Made by a program: the position numbers and the translations under genes. The notes under the pieces were generated by a model. That model ran no database searches. It was not told the origin of the DNA and worked only from the letters and a program-made list of their open reading frames with translations. A stretch of 64,000 nt of DNA from Hyphomicrobium_A sp963722495 (GTDB lineage Bacteria; Pseudomonadota; Alphaproteobacteria; Rhizobiales; Hyphomicrobiaceae), in the NCBI GenBank assembly GCA_963722495.1, contig CAVRND010000011.1:1-64000 (forward strand). Reading direction: 5' to 3'. Shown here one piece after another: positions 26,981-36,044 of this stretch (position 1 is its first letter; every line of letters begins with the position of its first letter).

Positions 26981-27655
26981 ATGAACAACAACGTCGCACT
27001 GGGAGGACGGCATTTGGCAGGAGCGACCCGGGCACGCCGCAAGGCAGAGCGTCCGAACGAAATTCTCGACGCGGCCTTCGAGGAGTTTGCCCTACGCGGC
27101 TATGCAGCGGCCCGTCTTGAGGACGTCGCCGCACGGGCTGGCGTCACCAAGGGCACCATCTACGTCTACTTCGAGAGCAAGGAGCGGGTCTTCGAAGCTC
27201 TGGTGCGCGAGCGGGGCAAGGTGGCGCGGGAGCGCATGGCAGCCTTTTTTGAGGATCGGGGCGATCCAACGATCGAATCGATCCGTGCCGATTTGGACTT
27301 TCTCTTTCGCGTCTGCACGGACGACCAGCGCGAGCAGGAGCTTCTGCGCCTGCTGATCTCGGAAGCGACGCGATTTCCCGCACTCGTTGACGAGCATTTC
27401 GAAACCGTCTTCGACCCCCTCCTCGAGAAGCTGAAGGAGCGGCTGCAGAGAGGCGTGGAGATCGGGACGATTCGCCCGGCTCCAGTGATCGAATTCCCCG
27501 AGTTGCTGATGTCTCCGGCGCTTGCAATGCACGTTTGCAGGCTGCTCTTTGCCGAGCGCTGGCCGTTCGACACGGAGCGCTACATCGAAACGTCCGTCGA
27601 TCTGCTGCTCAATGGTCTTCTCCCCACTGCGCCAAGTCGAAAGGCATCCTCTTAA
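26981..27655 (+). CDS. TetR/AcrR family repressor of the efflux operon
   Basis: 224 residues from the ATG at 26981. An alternative TTG at 27014 has a GGAGG site at 27002-27006 and would give 213 residues, starting just before the basic ARRKAERPNEIL segment; this leaves the operator in the 5' region, which I favour. The helix-turn-helix is clear (ARLEDVAARAGVTKGTIYVY, FESKERVFEAL). The C-terminal ligand domain includes LLRLLISEATRFPALVDEHF, a TetR_C pattern common in multidrug regulators. Divergent from the adaptor-permease operon across a perfect inverted repeat, so an autoregulated, drug-induced repressor is likely. The stop overlaps that of the converging gene. Confidence 0.88.
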   Translation: MNNNVALGGRHLAGATRARRKAERPNEILDAAFEEFALRGYAAARLEDVAARAGVTKGTIYVYFESKERVFEALVRERGKVARERMAAFFEDRGDPTIESIRADLDFLFRVCTDDQREQELLRLLISEATRFPALVDEHFETVFDPLLEKLKERLQRGVEIGTIRPAPVIEFPELLMSPALAMHVCRLLFAERWPFDTERYIETSVDLLLNGLLPTAPSRKASS

Positions 27656-28653
27656 GGACCGCCGGCTACGTTTCGGCGTGCCCCGCAGATCGGCGTTGGC
27701 CGCGACGGCGGTGCTGGATGACGCTTCTCGTAGCGAACGATGATCGGCTCGAGTGTTTCCTTGCGCCAATACTTCGGGGCGCGGATTTCTCTCAAGCAGG
27801 AGACGTTCCAATATAGTCCGGCGTTCGACGGCGACTGGCCGGCCCTAACGGCTTTGGCGACGGCGTCGATGTCGGTCTGTTCAGGATAGATATAAAGCGT
27901 CGTCGGCTTGTTCTTCATCATGTCGATGATTTGCGGGGCGTCCGCCGGAGACCAACTGGTGCAGCCGCTGCTGCGGCCGTCTGCGTAGTTCTCCATATTT
28001 CCAAACGGAACGTAGCCCTGTTTGTCCGCATATGGGCTGTCCGGATTCTTGCGACGGCACACGCCCCGCAACAATACGGCCGCGTGACCACCGATCTCGC
28101 GCGGTCTTGCGTTGGCGGTCTCGCCTTCGCCGTCAAACTGCACAAACGAACGTATTAGAGGCGCGTGTCTTCGGCCCGCGACGCCGTAGTAGCCCTTGAA
28201 GGACGTGATCGTCTCGTTCGTCACATAGGCGCCGCCGGTCGTGAGTGACGAGCCCTTGGCGTTGCCGAAGTTCTTGGCGCAGCGTTTGCCGTTGGCGAAA
28301 TCCGCGATGCCTCTCAGATGGCGACCGCCGCCGTGGCCGGACGTAATGGCGCGAAATGACCGGTCGGCTTCGCAGATGACGTAGAAGCGGCGGCCGGCAT
28401 TGCCCAAGACGTGGGGACGCGTGGCGTCCATGGCGAAGTAGCAGGGGTTCCTGACCGCGCCGTCGCGCGATTTCCGCGAGTACAGCGCGCGCGCCCTCTC
28501 CAAGACCACGGGGGCGATTTGCGCCTCGCCTTCCCCGACATGGGCCCGCAACCAGGCTGGAATGTCCGATGCTTGCTCCGCCGCCAGAGACCGGATGGAT
28601 CCCGTCGTGGCGGCGAGGGCAACAAGGGCGACGATGGTGACAACTTGTTTCAT
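27652..28653 (-). CDS. Secreted murein L,D-transpeptidase catalytic domain-like protein
   Basis: 333 residues with a signal peptide (MKQVVTIVALVALAATTGSI, cleavage near LAA). The frame is open five codons upstream. The core has SGHGGGRHLRGIADFANGKR, then ITSFKGYYGVAGRRHAPLIR and the active-site stretch YADGRSSGCTSWSPADA, with a Ser-Gly-Cys-x-Ser motif matching the nucleophile Cys of the L,D-transpeptidase catalytic family. Such enzymes make 3-3 cross-links or attach proteins to peptidoglycan. The final 40 residues are Arg/Pro-rich. It converges on tetR, the two stop codons sharing bases 27652-27655. Confidence 0.72.
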   Translation of the reverse strand: MKQVVTIVALVALAATTGSIRSLAAEQASDIPAWLRAHVGEGEAQIAPVVLERARALYSRKSRDGAVRNPCYFAMDATRPHVLGNAGRRFYVICEADRSFRAITSGHGGGRHLRGIADFANGKRCAKNFGNAKGSSLTTGGAYVTNETITSFKGYYGVAGRRHAPLIRSFVQFDGEGETANARPREIGGHAAVLLRGVCRRKNPDSPYADKQGYVPFGNMENYADGRSSGCTSWSPADAPQIIDMMKNKPTTLYIYPEQTDIDAVAKAVRAGQSPSNAGLYWNVSCLREIRAPKYWRKETLEPIIVRYEKRHPAPPSRPTPICGARRNVAGGP

Positions 28654-28891
28654 AGGGCGCTCAAACAAAGGAACCGCACGGCGATGCCCAAAGCCCAGGG
28701 CGCAGGTTCAGTTGCGGGATTTATTGTGGCACCGAGATGGTGGGTAGCGGCGATCACGCCACAGTCAAGCACCACGCCCCGCGTACCCACGGTGGGTTCC
28801 GCGCCGTGGATGAGGCGCGATCGCCACTCGCTTTGGGCGCACGCCACGTCCTATTCCTCCTCCTCGCGGGGAAACGGTAAGGGGGAGTCCT

Positions 28892-29059
28892 ATGACATTC
28901 GACGGCACGACGACCTTCGCTGAAAGCTCAACTGAGCAGGTTGCCGCTCAGAACGCACACAAGCCTGGTGCCGAGCGCGGAGCGCCATCCCGGAAGCACT
29001 TCCTGGACACCTACGCGGAGCACCTTGAAGCGCTGAAGCGCGGTCGCTCGACGAAATGA
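28892..29059 (+). CDS. Small hydrophilic protein, 55 residues
   Basis: The ATG at 28892 follows a GGGGGAG ribosome site. The product begins MTFDGTTTFAESSTEQVAAQ and ends with a basic helix (HFLDTYAEHLEALKRGRSTK). No signal or membrane helix is visible. Not recognised. It is followed by a GC-rich hairpin (GCCGCTTCAC at 29068, GTGGAGCGGC to 29091) that may end the transcript. The good ribosome site argues for a real small gene. Confidence 0.45.
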   Translation: MTFDGTTTFAESSTEQVAAQNAHKPGAERGAPSRKHFLDTYAEHLEALKRGRSTK

Positions 29060-29290
29060 CCTCGGTCGCCGCTTCACCTTTGTGGAGCGGCGGCACCTTA
29101 GATTCGAGCGAAAAAAAGGGACAACCCGCGTGCGACGGGGGCCTGCCGCGGGGATAGACGGAGTAGGCCGAAGCTAGAGTGTCGCGCGCCGTCTTCGAAC
29201 GAAAATGTTTCTGCTAAGCAATCCTACATCGACAACACAAGGCCAAGGCGGGACTACACCGGCCGTGCAAGTGTGCCGTGGCGACTTTGA
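29060..29290. other. Intergenic, hairpin only
   Basis: Holds the hairpin at 29068-29091 after the small gene; otherwise nothing recognisable. Confidence 0.4.
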
Positions 29291-29730
29291 TCAACGAGTA
29301 GAATTCCATCGGGGATGACCCGTCATGCTCGCGACATCGTCAATGTCATTAAGCTGCGCAAGCCGTGCAATCGAATGTCCGCGCAGGTTGGCAATGGTGT
29401 CCGCCAAGGCATGACGCGTTGACCACCGCACATCAGCAAACGGGTAGATGCGACGCGGTGCGCGTCGCAAGCCGATCGCCCAGTAGCCGCCGTCGTTGGA
29501 CGGCCCAATAACGGCATCGTGGCCGTCGAGCGCGTGTAATGCCTCCGCAACGAGTGGACGGGTGATGCCCGGAATGTCGCTGCCGATGACAAGTGTTGGA
29601 CCGGCCCGCCGTCACGATCGCGCGCGCGCCTTCTCGGATACGTTTGCCGGCATCCGCGCCGATGACGTCGCGCCCTTCGTAGCGGCGCAACTTGTGGGAG
29701 CGCTTGCTGCCCTGGTGGTAGCAAAATTCT
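29291..29730 (-). pseudogene. Broken TIGR04282/DUF2064 glycosyltransferase
   Basis: On the minus strand a C-terminal half reads LVIGSDIPGITRPLVAEALH, then ALDGHDAVIGPSNDGGYWAI and GLRRAPRRIYPFADVRWS, to the TGA at 29291. The GSD-PG and GPxxDGGYW motifs mark the arsenosugar-biosynthesis-like glycosyltransferase family TIGR04282. An upstream piece in another frame (RRYEGRDVIGADAGKRIREG) is its middle part; one extra base near 29605 separates them. The N-terminus (usually a K-PxPGxVKTRL motif) is not found before a stop. Either truly truncated or damaged by indels. Confidence 0.6.
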
Positions 29731-29881
29731 TACTGGCAGAACCCGCCCGCTCCTTCACACGCGCGGAGCAACCCGCAGAATAGCGTGGATTGCGGTCTGG
29801 CGGGCTGACTTTCCCAGTAGTGTGAGGACAAGCCTCCCCTGGCGACCGGCGCCAAGGGAGTCCGAGGAAACTCTATTCAGA

Positions 29882-30625
29882 CTAACTGATCTGAGCCAGT
29901 GCCACTGCATCGGCGCCCGCTGGAAATCGCAGCTGCCCGGATACATCGTTCGCGGCCCGCCACGCCGCCTCTGCCACGTCGGACTCCGTCGTCACCGCCG
30001 CTGGCTGGCCGAACGCCGTGAGGACCGAATGCGCGTAGGGCATGTATGCCTCGGGGATCGTGTCTTCGATGGGCGATTGCACATTCTGGGTGAAGCGCGT
30101 GGTTGGACCGTAACCCGGCTCGACGAGTTTGACGCGGATGCCGAAGCCGGCGAGCTCATGGGCGAGCGATCCGGTGAACCCTTCGATCGCCGTTTTGCTC
30201 GCCGTGTAAGCCGCCACCAGCGGCATCGGCGCCAGCGTTGCGCTCGAGGTCACGTTGACCACCACGCCGGACTTGCGCGCACGGAACTGCGGCAGCACCG
30301 CCTGCGTCATCGCCATGACACCGAAGGTATTTGTTTCGAACAGGCTGCGCACAATCGACATCGGCGTCGCTTCGAAGGCACCAAACATGCCGATGCCCGC
30401 GTTGTTGACGAGCACGTCGATGGGGCCGCTCGTTTCCAGGGCGGCCGCGATGCTTTCCGGCTTGGTCACATCGAGCGCCTCAACGCGCAGCCGTTCCGAT
30501 CGAGGCAGGATGCCTTCGCGCGGCGTGCGCATGGTAGCGACGACGTTCCAGCCCTGAGAATGGAAGTAGCGCGCGGTCTCGAGGCCATAGCCCGACGAGC
30601 ATCCGGTGATCAGCACGGTCTTCAT
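29882..30625 (-). CDS. Short-chain dehydrogenase/reductase
   Basis: 247 residues from the ATG at 30625 with a GGAG site; the frame continues far upstream but without SDR content. Classical SDR motifs: TVLITGCSSGYGLETARYF (cofactor-binding Gly motif), DVLVNNAGIGMFGA, the catalytic Ser in VNVTSSATL, and YTASKTAIEGF (Tyr-x-x-x-Lys). Oxidises or reduces an alcohol/ketone with NAD(P). Substrate unknown. Divergent from an AraC regulator across an operator-like repeat, so probably that regulator's target. Confidence 0.9.
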   Translation of the reverse strand: MKTVLITGCSSGYGLETARYFHSQGWNVVATMRTPREGILPRSERLRVEALDVTKPESIAAALETSGPIDVLVNNAGIGMFGAFEATPMSIVRSLFETNTFGVMAMTQAVLPQFRARKSGVVVNVTSSATLAPMPLVAAYTASKTAIEGFTGSLAHELAGFGIRVKLVEPGYGPTTRFTQNVQSPIEDTIPEAYMPYAHSVLTAFGQPAAVTTESDVAEAAWRAANDVSGQLRFPAGADAVALAQIS

Positions 30626-30671
30626 AGCGGCTCCTTGTTGAGTTCGATGGCTGGACGATAACCGCTGCAAT

Positions 30672-30698
30672 CCGGACGATCTGCGATTGATCGTCCGG
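30672..30698. promoter_or_regulatory. 9-bp inverted repeat between SDR and AraC genes
   Basis: CCGGACGAT (30672-30680) and ATCGTCCGG (30690-30698) are exact reverse complements with a 9-base spacer. The repeat lies 23 bases before the AraC start and 46 bases before the SDR start. Likely an operator or promoter element for the divergent pair. Confidence 0.6.
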
Positions 30699-30721
30699 TT
30701 TTCGTTTGCTAGCGTCCAGAA

Positions 30722-31636
30722 ATGGTCGACCCTCTCTCGGAAGTCATCGCGCTGCTTCGGCCGCGCACCGTGTTCTCGAAGGTCATCAGCGGCGCCGGCC
30801 GCTGGGGCGTGCGCTACACCGATTTCGGCCAGCCGAGCTTCTGCACCGTCCTCGACGGCCGCTGCCGCCTCGCCGTCGACGGGGAGGAACCGCTCATCCT
30901 CGAGGCCGGCGATTTCCTTCTGCTGCCGAGGACGCCCGGCTTCACGATGTCCGGGTTCGGCCCGGTGAGGCCGAAGCTCATCGATCCGAAGACAGCGCCA
31001 GCGCCGACGGATGAAGTGCGTCACGGGACGCCCGATGGCGACCCTGACGTGCGCCTGCTCGGCGGATACTTTATTTTCGAATCCGACGATGCCGCTTTGC
31101 TGGTGTCGCTGCTGCCGGCTCTGGTGCACGTGCGCGGCGCCGAGCGGCTTTCCACCCTCGTGCAGCTGGTTCGCGAGGAAGCGATCGAGGGAAGGCCAGG
31201 TCGCGACCTTGTGCTGGCACGCCTCGTAGAGGTGATGCTTATCGAAGCGCTGCGCTCGACACAGGGCGAGAACGCGCCTGCCGGCATGCTGCGCGGGTTG
31301 GCCGATGCGCGCCTCGCGACAGCGATGCGGGAGATGCACGGCGAACCGGCGCGTTCCTGGACGATGGAAGAACTCGCGAAGAAAGCGGCAATGTCTCGTT
31401 CGGCGTTCTTCGATCGCTTCACGCGCGCCGTGGGACTGCCGCCGATGGAATATCTTCTCGGCTGGCGCATGGCCCTCGCCAAGGATTTACTCCGCCGGCA
31501 GGACATCAGTCTTGCCGAGGTCGCCGAACGTGTCGGCTACGGTTCGGCGAGCACGTTCAGCACGGCGTTCAGCCGGCACGTTGGTCAACCGCCGAGCCAG
31601 TTTGCACGCGAACACCAAAGCGCGCGGGTAAACTGA
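30722..31636 (+). CDS. AraC family transcriptional regulator (cupin_6 type)
   Basis: 304 residues. The N-terminal cupin ligand domain (GVRYTDFGQPSFCTVLDGRC, LEAGDFLLLPRTPGF) is followed by the double helix-turn-helix AraC domain (SWTMEELAKKAAMSRSAFFD; DISLAEVAERVGYGSASTFS; FSRHVGQPPSQFARE). This architecture commonly activates a neighbouring SDR or oxidoreductase gene, here the divergent SDR. Ligand unknown. It converges on idi, with 8 bases between the stops. Confidence 0.9.
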   Translation: MVDPLSEVIALLRPRTVFSKVISGAGRWGVRYTDFGQPSFCTVLDGRCRLAVDGEEPLILEAGDFLLLPRTPGFTMSGFGPVRPKLIDPKTAPAPTDEVRHGTPDGDPDVRLLGGYFIFESDDAALLVSLLPALVHVRGAERLSTLVQLVREEAIEGRPGRDLVLARLVEVMLIEALRSTQGENAPAGMLRGLADARLATAMREMHGEPARSWTMEELAKKAAMSRSAFFDRFTRAVGLPPMEYLLGWRMALAKDLLRRQDISLAEVAERVGYGSASTFSTAFSRHVGQPPSQFAREHQSARVN

Positions 31637-31644
31637 CCGGACTC

Positions 31645-32175
31645 TCAAGCGGACCTGAAGACCTCGCCGGCCGCATTGGCCAGATAGAGGCGGAACCAGG
31701 CTGTGAACCGCTCGGGATGGTCGGCGGCATCCATCTGCACCGCGCTCAACGGACGCCATGCGTGGGCGTCGACCTCCGCGGGATCGGGCAGCACCGCACC
31801 GCGCCAGCGGCCGCCGAACAGGTGCACGAACTCGTGCTCGATAAGCCCGTTGCCGACGTCGGCGCGATAGACGAGTGAGCTCAGCGGCAGCAGCGGGCAG
31901 GCAATCCCCATTTCCTCGTCGAGCCGACGGCATGCGGCTGCGAGCGTGTCTTCGCCGGGTCGCGGGTGACCGCAGCAGGCGTTCGTCCACAAGCCACCAG
32001 AATGGTATTTGCCGGCGTGCCGCTTGTGCAGCAGCACGTTGCCTGCGCCGTCATCGATCAGCACCGAGAAAGCCCGGTGCAGGTCGCCGCGTTGGTGCGC
32101 CTCAAGCTTTGAAGCCGTGCCCAGCGGACGGTCGCCGTCATCGACCAGGATCACCCGCTCCAGCGCATCGTTCAT
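31645..32175 (-). CDS. idi: Isopentenyl-diphosphate delta-isomerase, type I
   Basis: 176 residues of the Nudix-fold IPP isomerase. Conserved metal and active sites: HRAFSVLIDDGAGNVLLHKR, the catalytic Cys in LWTNACCGHPRPGE, and the Glu in IEHEFVHLFGG, with the Nudix box ACRRLDEEMG. It interconverts IPP and DMAPP, supplying prenyl donors. Its ATG overlaps the stop of the eboF-like gene (4 bases), so it is the last gene of that operon. A prenyl-donor gene inside an ebo locus fits the UbiA prenyltransferase encoded by eboC. Confidence 0.93.
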   Translation of the reverse strand: MNDALERVILVDDGDRPLGTASKLEAHQRGDLHRAFSVLIDDGAGNVLLHKRHAGKYHSGGLWTNACCGHPRPGEDTLAAACRRLDEEMGIACPLLPLSSLVYRADVGNGLIEHEFVHLFGGRWRGAVLPDPAEVDAHAWRPLSAVQMDAADHPERFTAWFRLYLANAAGEVFRSA

Positions 32176-33594
32176 GAATGAGCACGCTCCATCGGGGCGC
32201 CGGCGTGGGTTTGTGTGTGTCTGCCGAACACGTGGTCGAGAATCAGTTTCTTGACCTCCGTTGCGTCAACGATGCCGTCCGGTAGCAGCGCCGCCTCCGA
32301 CGACATGACGAGGGGCCCGCGCGCATCTGGCGTATCGGCGCGCCCGTGCGAGCCGCGCACCAGCGAAGCATCGAGCGGGATAACGTCCATCAAAACGCGC
32401 ATCCCGAGCATCCGCCTGAGAAGACGCCAACCGACGGCGAGCTTGGGCAGCCTGATCGCCGGATCGAGGAATAGCTCGACGGGGTCATAGCCGGGCTTGC
32501 GGTGGATTTCCACCGTGCGGGCGAAGTCCGGCGCCCGCCGGTCGTCGAGCCAGTAGTAATAGGTGAACCAGGCGTCCGGCTCGGCAATCGCGACCAGCTC
32601 GCCGGAGCGGGCGTGATCGAGCCCGTGAGCGCGTTTTTCTTCCTCCCCCCAAACCTCGGCGATGCCATCGATACTTTGGAGCAGCGTGCGCACACGTTCG
32701 ATGTCGCTCTTCGCCGTTACATAGACGTGGGCCACTTGGTGATCGGCCACCGCGAAGGCACGCGACTGCGGCGGATCGAGCAGCTCGCCGCCTTCCTCGT
32801 CGCGCACCGCGAGCAGACCCGCCTTGCGCAGCGCGCGATTGATGTGCACGGGCTTATCGACCGGAACGATGCCGTACTCGGACAGGATCAGCACGCGGCG
32901 CCCCGAGGCTTCCGCCGCATCGATGAGCAGGCCGGCGACGGCGTCGATCTCTGCGAGGTCCTTGGCGATGGCGGGATCGTCGGGGCCGAGGCGCTGTAGG
33001 CCGTAGTCGAGGTGCGGCAGGTATACGAGCGTCAAGAGTCGGGTTGCGCGTCGCCATCACGTGCAACGCCGCATCGGCGATCCAGCGCGTCGAGGCGATC
33101 GTGGTCGCCGGCCCCCAGAAAGTGAAGAGGGGAAACGACCCCAGCTTTTCGGTGAGCTCGTCGCGCAGCGCGGAAGGCTGCGCATAGCAATCGGGGATCT
33201 TGCGGCCGTCGGCCTTGTAGATCGGGCGCGGCGTCACCGCGTAGTCCGCGCTCGACGCCATGTTGTACCACCAGAACATGTTGGCGCACGTGAAGGAGGC
33301 ATCGCGCCCCTTGCCGGCATCCCACACGCGCTCGCCGTCGAGCAATCGGTTCGACTGACGCCATAGCCAGATCTCGTAGAGGTCGCGAAACAACCAGCCG
33401 TTGCCGACAGCCCCGTGGCCGCTCGGCGGCAGCCCGGTGAGGAACGTCGCCTGCACCGAGCAGGTGACCGCCGGTGTGACCGTACGCAATGGCCGCAAAC
33501 CACCGCGCGCCGCAAAACGAGCAAGGTTAGGCGTATGCGCGCCGATCAGCTCCGGCGTCAGACCGACAATATTGAGAACGACGAGCGGATGCAT
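32172..33594 (-). CDS. eboF: EboF-like alkaline phosphatase superfamily protein, one frame shift
   Basis: The minus-strand ATG at 33594 gives MHPLVVLNIVGLTPELIGAH and TPAVTCSVQATFLTGLPPSG, the metal-site and nucleophile Thr region of nucleotide pyrophosphatase/phosphodiesterase-type enzymes. The frame breaks near 33038, after LHVMATRNPTL, and continues TLVYLPHLDYGLQRLGPDDP and VLILSEYGIVPVDKP with further metal ligands. The span is about 474 codons, full length. In ebo clusters this member is called eboF and likely hydrolyses a phosphate ester of the cluster's metabolite. It is preceded by the cytochrome gene (19 bases) and followed by idi (4-base overlap). Confidence 0.8.
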
Positions 33595-33613
33595 GCACCG
33601 TCCTCCCCATCGT

Positions 33614-34066
33614 CTACTTCTTCAGCGAGTCGACGTAGGCGACGATGTGCAGGATCTGGTCCTGCGTGATGCCGCGCTTGGAGAACGGGCGCATGGCGCC
33701 GGCGGCGCCGGAGTGGATGATCTCGAACTTTCCGACGTCGGTGTCGGCGCGGGTGTTGCCGATGGTGTTGTCGATGAGACTCGGGCCCATGCCACCGGAG
33801 CCGTCGGGCTTGTGGCAGACTTGGCAGTTGGCGTCATAGAGCGCCTTGCCCGCCGCCGTGGCCTCGGCATTGCCGACGTAGGGATTCTTGCCCGTCTCGT
33901 AGAACGACTTCACCGCGTCGGTGATCGTTTCGCCCTTGATGGGGCTGAGATCGAGCGGCGAGTCATCAAGCGCGTTCTTGAACTCGACGGCGAGGGCCGG
34001 AATGGCCGCGGCGGCGATTGCGGCGACCAGCAGGAGGGTACGATAGGAACGCAGGTTCGCAGGCAT
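33614..34066 (-). CDS. Periplasmic cytochrome c linked to the PQQ sugar dehydrogenase
   Basis: 150 residues with a signal peptide ending at ALA. Mono-haem: the CQVCH site is in AGKALYDANCQVCHKPDGSG, with a distal Met in GAAGAMRPFS. The N-terminal part (LDLSPIKGETITDAVKSFYE then TGKNPY) matches the lead-in of the methanol dehydrogenase cytochrome cL and XoxG group. It would accept electrons from the quinoprotein encoded 102 bases upstream on the same strand. It is co-directional with eboF and idi. Confidence 0.88.
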   Translation of the reverse strand: MPANLRSYRTLLLVAAIAAAAIPALAVEFKNALDDSPLDLSPIKGETITDAVKSFYETGKNPYVGNAEATAAGKALYDANCQVCHKPDGSGGMGPSLIDNTIGNTRADTDVGKFEIIHSGAAGAMRPFSKRGITQDQILHIVAYVDSLKK

Positions 34067-34168
34067 GGATGAGGGATTCCTGAGCGCATTGCAGGTGTGC
34101 AGCAGGGCCCCTCAGCAGACGGGAGTGAGGGGCCCTGAGCACGCGGCGAAGATCAGCAAAGGCGAGAG

Positions 34169-35587
34169 TTACTTCTTCGTCTTCGCGACCTCGGCGCCGG
34201 CAGGGACCTTGTCGGCCGCAACGATGCGCCACAGCGCGCCGGGCGGGTTCGCCAATGGTCCCTTGTCGTCGGTGTAGAAGCAGTCGCAGTTGACGGCGAG
34301 CACGGTGCCGTCCTCATCGACGTTGCCTGACGTGAACTGCAACGACGTCTGGGCAAGCTCCTGCAGCTGCCACTTCTTGCCGTCCCAGCCGGTGCCGAAC
34401 ACGCGGCCGGAGCACCAGTCGCCGGTGAGGAAGACGCCTTCCATGCCGGCATAGTTGGCAACGCCGAGGCCCATCACGGAGCAGCCCCAGCCGTCCTTCA
34501 GCTTCTCTGCGCCAGGATACGGCTCCTGGTGCGGATACTCGGCAACGGGAAGCGTGCCGACGATCACGCACTTGTCGTCCGGCCCGGTCATGGGATGACA
34601 CTTGGTGCCCATGTTGTGCTTCCAGCCGTAGTTCTGGCCGCCCTTGCTATCGGCGGGCTGCCAGTCGATCTCCTCAAGATGGTTCTGACCCACGTCGGCA
34701 ATGAACATGCTGCCGTTCTTCTTGTCGAAGCGGATCGCATACGGATTGCGCAGGCCGTACGCCCAGATCTCCGGGCGGGCGCCCATGTGGATCTTCGAGA
34801 AGCCCGCTTCGGTGATGCCGAACAGGGTCATCATGCGTGCCTGAACGGCCGTCGCCCAAGGATTGGACGCCGGGATCTTGTAGGCGACGTCGTCGGGCGT
34901 GTTGACGTCGATGCGCAGCACCTTGCCCCACAGCTCGGTCTTCGTCTGACCTGCGTCGAGCGGATCGCCCTCCCAGCCGGCATCGCCCTTGCCGATGTAA
35001 AGGAAGCCATCCGGGCCGAACTCGATGCCGCCGCCGTAGTGATTATAGTAAGGCTGCGGGATGTTCATGATGACCTTGACCGACTTATTGGCCTGGTCGA
35101 CCGTCACTTCGTCAGGGCTCTTAGGATCAACCGTGTAGCGGGCAATGACGTGGGCACCGTTGAACGGCAGCGACGCATAGCTGACGTAGAAGTAGCCGTT
35201 GTCCTTGAACTTCGGATCGAACGCGACAGCCCACAGGCCCTGCTCGACGAAGCCGGTCTGCACTTCGGTGCCCAACGGGCTATTCTTGGTGAGGTCGAGG
35301 AACGGCTTCTCGGCGACCTTGCCGTCCTTGACGATCTTGATCTTGCCGACGCGCTCGACGACGAAGATGCGTCCCGAGCCGTCGAATGCCGACGCGACGC
35401 CGACCGGATCGTTGAAGCCATCGGCGAGTTTGACGAGTGCGATCTTTGGATCGCCGGGCAGTTTGCCACCCGGCCGCGCGACTTCCGATGCCTGGGTGGG
35501 CACAGTTTGCGCGACCGCAACGGTCGAGCCTACGGCTCCCAACACAGCCATCCCCATCGACGCGGCTTTGATCAACCGCATTCCCAT
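34169..35587 (-). CDS. Soluble PQQ-dependent sugar dehydrogenase (GSDH family)
   Basis: 472 residues from the ATG at 35587 (GGGAGAAC ribosome site; another ATG lies five codons upstream). Signal peptide ends near VAVAQ. Six-bladed glucose/sorbosone dehydrogenase features: GRIFVVERVGKIKIVKDGKV, the active-site His in YYNHYGGGIEFGPDGFLYIG, WGKVLRIDVNTP (calcium/PQQ loop), and EIWAYGLRNPYAIRFD. It oxidises an aldose or related polyol in the periplasm with PQQ. The adjacent cytochrome is its likely acceptor. First gene of the operon that ends in eboF and idi, an unusual setting for this enzyme. Confidence 0.88.
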   Translation of the reverse strand: MGMRLIKAASMGMAVLGAVGSTVAVAQTVPTQASEVARPGGKLPGDPKIALVKLADGFNDPVGVASAFDGSGRIFVVERVGKIKIVKDGKVAEKPFLDLTKNSPLGTEVQTGFVEQGLWAVAFDPKFKDNGYFYVSYASLPFNGAHVIARYTVDPKSPDEVTVDQANKSVKVIMNIPQPYYNHYGGGIEFGPDGFLYIGKGDAGWEGDPLDAGQTKTELWGKVLRIDVNTPDDVAYKIPASNPWATAVQARMMTLFGITEAGFSKIHMGARPEIWAYGLRNPYAIRFDKKNGSMFIADVGQNHLEEIDWQPADSKGGQNYGWKHNMGTKCHPMTGPDDKCVIVGTLPVAEYPHQEPYPGAEKLKDGWGCSVMGLGVANYAGMEGVFLTGDWCSGRVFGTGWDGKKWQLQELAQTSLQFTSGNVDEDGTVLAVNCDCFYTDDKGPLANPPGALWRIVAADKVPAGAEVAKTKK

Positions 35588-36044
35588 TGAACGTTCTCCC
35601 ATTTCAACTGTTATTCAGCGACATTTTTTCGCGTTGCGCATTTGCGCTCGCTCGCATTTACTCAGTCGGCCAACGATTGGAACCGGCTTCGCTGCGAGCA
35701 TTGAACGCTAGTGAATGGAATTACCTCCGGCAATGGAGCCGGGGCCGAATTGCAGAGTTTCAGCTCGATTTGCAAGCTGGGCATTTAATTATTGCCAATG
35801 TTTCCCGGCCAGTTTTGCCGCGCCTTCCCTTGCCTGCTTCCGCGCGGCATGACTCAAGCAAAAGCCCTACCAAAACCGTTGCTTAGCTCCCACATTCCGA
35901 GCATCATCGTGGTCCGGGGACACCGCCCCGGAGCATTTTGCCGGCTGCGTGACGAGGAATGCGCTGGCGAAAGGCGTGGGTTAATCTGGCAAATGCCGGT
36001 TCAAAAACGGCATCAAAATCAAAAATCGGGTAAGGGGATAACGC
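35588..36044. promoter_or_regulatory. Divergent control region of the two ebo operons
   Basis: About 457 bases with no gene between the minus-strand PQQ dehydrogenase operon and the plus-strand ebo operon. It is more AT-rich than its flanks, as expected for promoters. I could not find a clear -35/-10 pair or inverted repeat. Confidence 0.45.

Noticed and set aside
29882..31339. A 485-codon open frame extending the SDR gene upstream
   Set aside because: The upstream 238 codons are antisense to the AraC gene and carry no SDR or other family features; the SDR starts at 30625 with its own ribosome site.
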